Of a DNA stretch of 64,000 nucleotides, positions 59,440 through 64,000 are shown piece by piece. The notes under the pieces are model-generated. The model was not told where the DNA came from. It saw nothing but the letters and a program-made list of their open reading frames with translations, and made no database searches. The position numbers and the translations under genes are program-made. Source of the stretch: Clostridia bacterium (GTDB taxonomy: Bacteria > Bacillota > Clostridia > Oscillospirales > CAG-382); contig JAFZDO010000024.1 of assembly GCA_017561145.1 (NCBI GenBank), positions 1 to 64,000 of the forward strand. Reading direction: 5' to 3'. The first letter of the stretch is position 1, and each line of letters opens with the position of its first letter.

Positions 59440-61170
59440 TTATTTCTTCTTGCGGATGATTACCGCACCGGTTATCACAGCCGTCAAAACTATCACACCG
59501 GCGATCACCCAGAACCAAACCCCGTTTTCATTTACATCGTCGTTACCTTCAGAAGAATCATCCGATACGCCGGATTCGCTTTCGGGAGCGGATATAGGCT
59601 CGGAGTTGTCTTCAACCGAAACGTCATTTTCCGAAACGGTTTCGGATTCGGTACTTTCGGAAACGGTTTCCGATTCAACGGGTTGGCTTGATTCCTCAGG
59701 CTCACTCGATTCCTCGGGAACGCTCGATTCCTCGGGCTCGCTCGACTCCTCGGGCGGAGCTTCCTTGTTTTGTTTTACGGGAATCATAAAGCAGGCATCG
59801 GGAATTTTTTTGCCTGTCGAGAAGTTATATCCCGTGTAAACGATATAGTCGGAATAAATCTCAACGGTATAGCCCTCACTGCCGTATTCGGGGGTAACGT
59901 TCTTTCTGCCGTCATAACTGCGCTGCATCGCGACACCCGTTCCGTAAGCACAGGGCTGGCTGTTTGAGCCGATATGAACGGTATGTGCAAATTCGCCGTT
60001 CACGTTCGAATAGTTTGCATTATCATAGAACGAAACGTGGGTGTGACCCGACATAACGATTGCGTGCTTGTATTGCTCGAGAAGCTTCTTCAGACGCATA
60101 TTTTGAGGATAAGTGATCTTGAAATCGATACAAGCATTGTAGGTTCCGTTGACAATATCGCCCGCACCAAACTTTTTGCCGTCCTTGAGGAAGGGAGAAT
60201 GGCAGGCAATAAACAAATTAGCTTCCTCACCGTACTGCGAAAGCACGCCTTCAAACCAATCCATTTGCGCCTTCGAGAAATTATCGTATTTCGCGCTGTC
60301 GCCGGGCGCCTTCAGCTCCTGCGATAAAAAGATGAACACATTGTCCTTTGCACCCTTTTCACCCTCGAAAACAACGTAGAAATAAGGCGAATTTTCGTAA
60401 GGATGAACCTGATTGCTTCCCTTTAAATAAGCGCCGTGAAGACCGACGTCGGCAGGGGTATTGCCGTGGTTGCCGGTTGATTCATAAACGTTTTTCAAAT
60501 CGAATTTAGAGCTATTTATAATTTCAACGTGCTTTGCATACTGTGCCTCGAGATCGGGGCTTTCACCGCGGTCACCGACAACGTCGCCCGTGATAACAAC
60601 GATGTCCATATCCTTTTCAGCCATAAAGTCCATCGTGGCCTTGAGCTTTGCATAAGCGCCGCGGTTGTGCTGTTCGTAATTCATGTGAGTATCCGAAAGC
60701 GCACCGAACGAAAACAAGAGCTTGCCGAAATCGGGTGTGCGCTTGGATGCGGGAATTTCAGCAGTCGCTATCGCATCCTTAATGTCGGGTGTTTCGTTAA
60801 GAAAATAGGTAGTGTGCGAGAAAACGGCAATGCCCTTTGCGCCTTTGGGAATCATCATTCCCGCGCTTATGCTTCCCGTTGCAGCGCCGCCCGTCATTTT
60901 AATAGCGGTTGCCTCGTCATAATCGGGCAAAACATTGTTGCCGTCGGTGTAATAAACGATAAAATATCCGTTTTTTGCGCCGTTTGCGCTCGGTGTAACG
61001 GTTATATCGCATTGTGCAAAGCCCGCAACATCGGCCCCGTCACCTGTGAATTTGATCTCAACGGTTGCTTTATCTTGATTTGCAGACACAATGCCCACCC
61101 CCTGAAATATCCCAAGCACGAAAAACGCCGAAAGCGCTACCGCGCAAAATCTTTTTGCTATACTAAACAC
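59440..61170 (-). CDS. Surface-anchored calcineurin-like metallophosphoesterase
   Basis: A 576-residue secreted enzyme. After the signal peptide (to about residue 29) and a beta-rich segment the metal motifs follow in order: GALSDTHM, VVITGDVVGDRG, STGNHG, FIACHSPF and VMSGHTHVSF. It should cleave phosphoesters outside the cell. The C-terminal part is a Ser/Glu/Pro-rich linker (PEESSEPEESS), a helix and RKKK, so it is membrane-tethered. The start is GTG 61170 after GGAGG. Substrate unknown. Confidence 0.88.
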   Translation of the reverse strand: MFSIAKRFCAVALSAFFVLGIFQGVGIVSANQDKATVEIKFTGDGADVAGFAQCDITVTPSANGAKNGYFIVYYTDGNNVLPDYDEATAIKMTGGAATGSISAGMMIPKGAKGIAVFSHTTYFLNETPDIKDAIATAEIPASKRTPDFGKLLFSFGALSDTHMNYEQHNRGAYAKLKATMDFMAEKDMDIVVITGDVVGDRGESPDLEAQYAKHVEIINSSKFDLKNVYESTGNHGNTPADVGLHGAYLKGSNQVHPYENSPYFYVVFEGEKGAKDNVFIFLSQELKAPGDSAKYDNFSKAQMDWFEGVLSQYGEEANLFIACHSPFLKDGKKFGAGDIVNGTYNACIDFKITYPQNMRLKKLLEQYKHAIVMSGHTHVSFYDNANYSNVNGEFAHTVHIGSNSQPCAYGTGVAMQRSYDGRKNVTPEYGSEGYTVEIYSDYIVYTGYNFSTGKKIPDACFMIPVKQNKEAPPEESSEPEESSVPEESSEPEESSQPVESETVSESTESETVSENDVSVEDNSEPISAPESESGVSDDSSEGNDDVNENGVWFWVIAGVIVLTAVITGAVIIRKKK

Positions 61171-61205
61171 GGAAATGCCTCCTTAAGCTATCTTTTTTCT
61201 CACGA

Positions 61206-61234
61206 ATTATATCATATTAATAAACAAAAGTAAA
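61206..61234 (-). promoter_or_regulatory. Promoter of the phosphoesterase gene
   Basis: TTTACT (61234-61229), 17-base spacer, TATAAT (61211-61206). Confidence 0.65.
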
Positions 61235-61248
61235 TAGCGTTTTGCGAT

Positions 61249-61282
61249 AAAAAAGCCCTTCCCGAAAAGGAAGGGCTTTTAG
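61249..61282 (-). terminator. Terminator of the GntR-ABC operon
   Basis: Stem AGCCCTTCC/GGAAGGGCT with T-runs on both sides (61254-61262, 61269-61277). Confidence 0.8.
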
Positions 61283-61287
61283 CTTTT

Positions 61288-62400
61288 TTAATGATGCAGC
61301 TCCCGCAAAAAATTCGTAATCGCTATAATTACCGTCACAAATGCCATACAACCTATCGTCCAATAATCGGACCTCTTAAATTTAAAGCTTTGTCGGCAGA
61401 CCGAATAGCCCGCAAACGCCAGTGCAAACCACACCGCAACGACCGTGATATCTCCATATCTGCATCCGATATGGCTGTATAGGATTTGAGGAAAGATATA
61501 AAGCGGAATGAGCAATCTGTATCCAAAAATCGAATCTGAAACGCCTCCTGCGTGTTCGCTTTTCTTTTTATTGCATCGCCAAAAGAACAGCGCTACCGAG
61601 AGCAATCCGAGCACAATCCAGAAAAGTGTTATTGCAACCGTGGTTTCAAATTTAAAGATAAAATCAAGAGGATACGTCGTGGTTTCGATAACGCCCTCGA
61701 TCCGCGCAAGGATATCCATAATATATACCCACGGCAGAGCAAGGTCCTCGAAAAGATCGGGAAGATTCGCAAAATAATATATGATAGCGAACACAAGATT
61801 CCAACCGATAATAAACGCCGTACCGTCGAAGATATGGTTAGCCTCGTTGAAAACGAAAACGTTCATTGAATAGTAAAGCCAACCCATAACCATTAAGGCG
61901 ACAAAGTAAAACGCAAGCCACCCGAGATTGATAAGCGAAATCGCGCCATAGCCGATTATAACGAAAACCTCGGCGAAAAAAGCAAGCGCGGCAGGAATCA
62001 GCACCGTAAGAAGTCCCGACAAATAATGAGCAAGCGAAATTTTTCTGCGGCTTAACGGAAGCGAATTAAAAATGTCGATATTGCGCCGATTTTTGAAAGC
62101 ATAAAAGCTTACCATCGGCATAACCCAGCAAAGACAAATCAACACAGCGACCGCAGTACTGAAATTGGTCTCAAAGCCTTCGATTGCGTTTTGGGGCATT
62201 GCATCGACGCGCGTGCTTCCGTAGTAATATTTTTGTATTGTTCCGAGATCGTTTTCGGTATATTTAAAGAACAGATGATTCTGCCAGCTTGAGGTTATGG
62301 GGATAAATATCAGCATCGCCAGTATGGCGATGGGAATTACCGTGCGCAGATTTGCTTTTAAAAGTCTTTTAAAATATCCGCCAAAGCTGTTTTTCATCAT
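61288..62400 (-). CDS. ABC-2-type permease
   Basis: A 370-residue protein with about seven helices (blocks VIPIAILAMLIFIPITSSW, VLICLCWVMPMVSFYAFKN, SLPLSRRKISLAHYLSGLL). The last block, with an Arg-rich turn near NRRNIDIFNSLPL, is typical of ABC-2 permeases encoded with GntR and an ATPase. The ATG overlaps the ATPase stop (ATGA), so both are made together. The substrate is unknown; such transporters often export antimicrobials or act in stress. Confidence 0.85.
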   Translation of the reverse strand: MMKNSFGGYFKRLLKANLRTVIPIAILAMLIFIPITSSWQNHLFFKYTENDLGTIQKYYYGSTRVDAMPQNAIEGFETNFSTAVAVLICLCWVMPMVSFYAFKNRRNIDIFNSLPLSRRKISLAHYLSGLLTVLIPAALAFFAEVFVIIGYGAISLINLGWLAFYFVALMVMGWLYYSMNVFVFNEANHIFDGTAFIIGWNLVFAIIYYFANLPDLFEDLALPWVYIMDILARIEGVIETTTYPLDFIFKFETTVAITLFWIVLGLLSVALFFWRCNKKKSEHAGGVSDSIFGYRLLIPLYIFPQILYSHIGCRYGDITVVAVWFALAFAGYSVCRQSFKFKRSDYWTIGCMAFVTVIIAITNFLRELHH

Positions 62401-63275
62401 TTCTTCCCCCTTCCCGATAATACGTCGTGAATAAACGCTTCTTCAAAATCAAGCGGCATTTCGTCGATGACCGCAGGCGAAAGCGTTTCGAGACGCGCGC
62501 GTATTTCATCGGCATCGCCCTCGAACACCGCCGTAGCGAAGCGGCCCTTGATGTCAAGCGAAACTATCGGCATTCCGTCAAAAGCTTCCCTTGAAATATC
62601 CGAGATAAACGCAAGATTAAACTTACAAAGTCTGGAAACGTGGTCGGCAATATCGCCCTCGCTTTTGATTTGAGTGTTATCGATAAGCACAAATTTGTCG
62701 CAAAAATCCTCAAGCTCACGAAGCGAATGACTTGTGATGATAACGGTTGCGTTTTCTTCCTCGACAAGCTTGATTATCGCATCCTTGAACAGCTTGCGCG
62801 AAAGCGGATCAAGTCCGTCAAACGTTTCGTCAAGCAGCATATATTTCGGCTTCACCGCAAGCGCGACCGCAATAAAAACCTGTCTGCGCATACCCTTTGA
62901 AAAGGTGCGAAGACTCTTCTTTTTGTCGATCTTATATTCGGAAAGAAACGAATCAAATACGGAAATATCAATTTCGGGATAGAAGGTACGGTAAAACTCA
63001 AAAAGCTTTTTCGGGGTCGGTGCGCCCGTGTAAAAAGGATCGTCAGGGAGGAAGAATATATCCTTCCTCGTTTCTGCACTCATGGGGCTTTTGCCGTCAT
63101 AAAGCACCGTGTTTTCGGTTTCGTAAACACCCGAAAGCAAACGCAAAAACGTCGATTTGCCCGCGCCGTTGATTCCGACAACGCCCAAAATCGTGCCATC
63201 GGGGACCGAAAGGTTTATATTGTTCAAAACGCACTTTTTGTCAAAAGAATGCGAGAGACCTTTGATTTCAATCAT
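62397..63275 (-). CDS. ABC transporter ATP-binding protein
   Basis: A 292-residue ATPase: Walker A GINGAGKST, Q-loop region DDPFYTGAPTPKK, signature LRTFSKGMRRQVFIA, Walker B YMLLDETFDGLDP and switch His in VIITSHSLRELE. It belongs to the YtrB-like group that pairs with GntR regulators. The start overlaps the gntR stop by 8 bases and its own stop overlaps the permease start. Confidence 0.93.
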   Translation of the reverse strand: MIEIKGLSHSFDKKCVLNNINLSVPDGTILGVVGINGAGKSTFLRLLSGVYETENTVLYDGKSPMSAETRKDIFFLPDDPFYTGAPTPKKLFEFYRTFYPEIDISVFDSFLSEYKIDKKKSLRTFSKGMRRQVFIAVALAVKPKYMLLDETFDGLDPLSRKLFKDAIIKLVEEENATVIITSHSLRELEDFCDKFVLIDNTQIKSEGDIADHVSRLCKFNLAFISDISREAFDGMPIVSLDIKGRFATAVFEGDADEIRARLETLSPAVIDEMPLDFEEAFIHDVLSGRGKK

Positions 63276-63630
63276 TTGAAAATACCTCCCTGATTATTTC
63301 GTTTAGCTCGTCAAGGGTAATGCCCTGCTCCTTAAGCTCGTGCACAGTCTTTACTGCGTTTGCCCTGCGCGTATCGGAAATATTGCCCGAAGCATCGCCC
63401 GAATAGGTAACAAACGCGCCTTTTTTGGGCAATGAACAAATCAAGCCCTTCTCTTCAAGAAGAACGTACGCCTTTTGCACCGTATTGGGGTTAACGCCAA
63501 GCTCTGCCGCCGCGGTGCGAACGCTCGGCAGCTTGTCGCCGTCGCGCAATACGCCCAAACGGATGTAGTTTTCGTATTTTTCCGCAACTTCAATATAAAC
63601 GTCGCGCTTTCCAAACAACCCTTTCGGCAT
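63268..63630 (-). CDS. GntR-family regulator, YtrA subfamily
   Basis: A 120-residue repressor-type protein: MPKGLFGKRDVYIEVAEKYENYIR, the winged-helix block GDKLPSVRTAAAELGVNPNTVQKAYVLLEEKGLI and a short C-terminal helix. YtrA-type regulators lack a ligand domain and control the ABC genes that follow. I use ATG 63630, nine bases after AAGGAG; a longer in-frame start covers the 9-base DNA repeats and the promoter. First gene of the operon. Confidence 0.9.
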   Translation of the reverse strand: MPKGLFGKRDVYIEVAEKYENYIRLGVLRDGDKLPSVRTAAAELGVNPNTVQKAYVLLEEKGLICSLPKKGAFVTYSGDASGNISDTRRANAVKTVHELKEQGITLDELNEIIREVFSND

Positions 63631-63644
63631 TTTCCCACTCCTTT

Positions 63645-63680
63645 TATCTGTATTATCTGTATCATCTGTTCTATCTGTAC
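63645..63680. repeat. Four 9-base tandem repeats in the gntR leader
   Basis: Units TATCTGTAT, TATCTGTAT, CATCTGTTC and TATCTGTAC stand between the -10 and the ribosome site. They read RWACAGATR on the transcript. They are a good candidate for the operator of this GntR protein. Confidence 0.65.
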
Positions 63681-63707
63681 TATAACACTTGATTTTGAAT
63701 TTGTCAA
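63679..63707 (-). promoter_or_regulatory. Promoter of the gntR-ABC operon
   Basis: TTGACA (63707-63702), 17-base spacer, TATAGT (63684-63679). The first repeat unit touches the -10. Confidence 0.75.
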
Positions 63708-63731
63708 TAGTGAATTTAATTATTTTACGCA

Positions 63732-63760
63732 TTGACAAACGTTTGTTCGCACTGTATAAT
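63732..63760 (+). promoter_or_regulatory. Promoter of the gene at 63789
   Basis: Consensus TTGACA (63732-63737), 17-base spacer, TATAAT (63755-63760). Confidence 0.8.
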
Positions 63761-63788
63761 TAAACGTACGTTTTATCGGGGTTTGAAT

Positions 63789-64000
63789 ATGACGATTGAA
63801 GAAATAAAAATACGGCAATTAACAAATCAATATTTGATACAAAAGGGCGATAAAGAAACTGTAGTGCGCGACCTTTGCGGTGTACAAGCACAGTTTCTTA
63901 GCAACGCGATGCATTCGCTTAAAATACGTTGTTATGATTTTGATGAATCAACCGTTAAGGACGGTCTTGTTAAAAACTGGACGGTCAGAAGCACTGTTCA
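63789..64000 (+). CDS. Winged-helix DNA-binding protein, AlkZ-like (3' end outside window)
   Basis: The frame starts with MTIEEIKIRQLTNQYLIQKG and continues VVRDLCGVQAQFLSNAMHSLKIRC, then GLVKNWTVRSTVH at the edge. This is the start of the HTH_42/AlkZ family, whose members include DNA glycosylases that excise interstrand crosslinks and alkylated bases. About 70 residues are visible. The GGGG before GAATATG is a weak ribosome site. The remaining sequence is outside the window. Confidence 0.8.
   Translation, partial: MTIEEIKIRQLTNQYLIQKGDKETVVRDLCGVQAQFLSNAMHSLKIRCYDFDESTVKDGLVKNWTVRSTV

Noticed and set aside
63631..63738. Longer GntR protein starting at 63738
   Set aside because: The extension would encode the 9-base repeats (STDRTDDTDNTDK) and lies over the promoter; the ATG at 63630 has a strong ribosome site and fits the family.

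Overview
The window looks like a chromosome segment of an anaerobic, endospore-forming member of the Clostridia, probably a gut lineage. The evidence is the density of conserved sporulation genes (spoIVA, a ymxH-like PRC-barrel gene, spoIIP, gpr, a CotF-type coat gene, yqfC, yqfD, a ylbJ-like gene), a type III glutamine synthetase, the beta subunit of a sodium-pumping decarboxylase, TTG and GTG starts behind strong AGGAGG-type ribosome binding sites, and sigma-A promoters with 16-17 base spacers that often carry a TGTGG extended -10. No phage, IS or complete CRISPR locus is visible. The gene density is that of ordinary core chromosome, broken by a few accessory patches.

Layout. 1-8 kb: the 5' part of a large surface protein with discoidin-like and cohesin-like segments, pfkA, spoIVA-ymxH, gpr-spoIIP, rpsT, an inverted-repeat element, three tRNAs (Gly, Arg, His) and a dense hairpin array. 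8-19.6 kb: a lipoprotein, glnN, a membrane protein, an ADP-ribosylglycohydrolase, two small coat genes, a phosphatase/mnmM pair, an oxidoreductase, malQ and an oadB/oadG-like pair. 19.7-27 kb: an accessory signalling locus with a BlaI-type repressor and a giant M56 (BlaR1-like) receptor, behind two tandem lipoprotein genes with shared ends and different middles. 27-33.8 kb: tldD/tldE, a LURP-one-like protein, gtrA-flavoprotein-xpt and secG. 33.8-48.7 kb: a penicillin-binding-protein homologue with all three catalytic motifs lost, ribF, a nucleotidyltransferase fused to a degenerate phosphomutase, a DUF6273 protein, an SGNH esterase, a cation ATPase, an alanine/sodium symporter, divIVA, a dipeptidase and the yqfC-yqfD/ylbJ-like sporulation block. 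48.7-50 kb: tRNA-Leu followed by duplicated tRNA-end and terminator segments, a second hairpin array of another sequence family and a DUF1871-like gene. 50-64 kb: a five-gene envelope operon ending in a multidomain phosphodiesterase and a zinc-ribbon protein, a three-gene polysaccharide O-acetylation cassette, TspO, an anchored phosphoesterase, a GntR-ABC transporter operon and the start of an AlkZ-like gene.

How it fits together. Spore formation (engulfment, coat assembly, germination) is the main shared theme of the core genes. The accessory theme is the cell envelope: many secreted or anchored proteins carry Ser/Glu/Thr-rich tails or linkers, even SecG. The most unusual items are the BlaI/M56 receptor locus with three palindromic operator candidates and the neighbouring recombining lipoprotein pair, the inactive PBP homologue, the two hairpin arrays that each follow a tRNA gene, and the remnant-like duplications beside tRNA-Leu.
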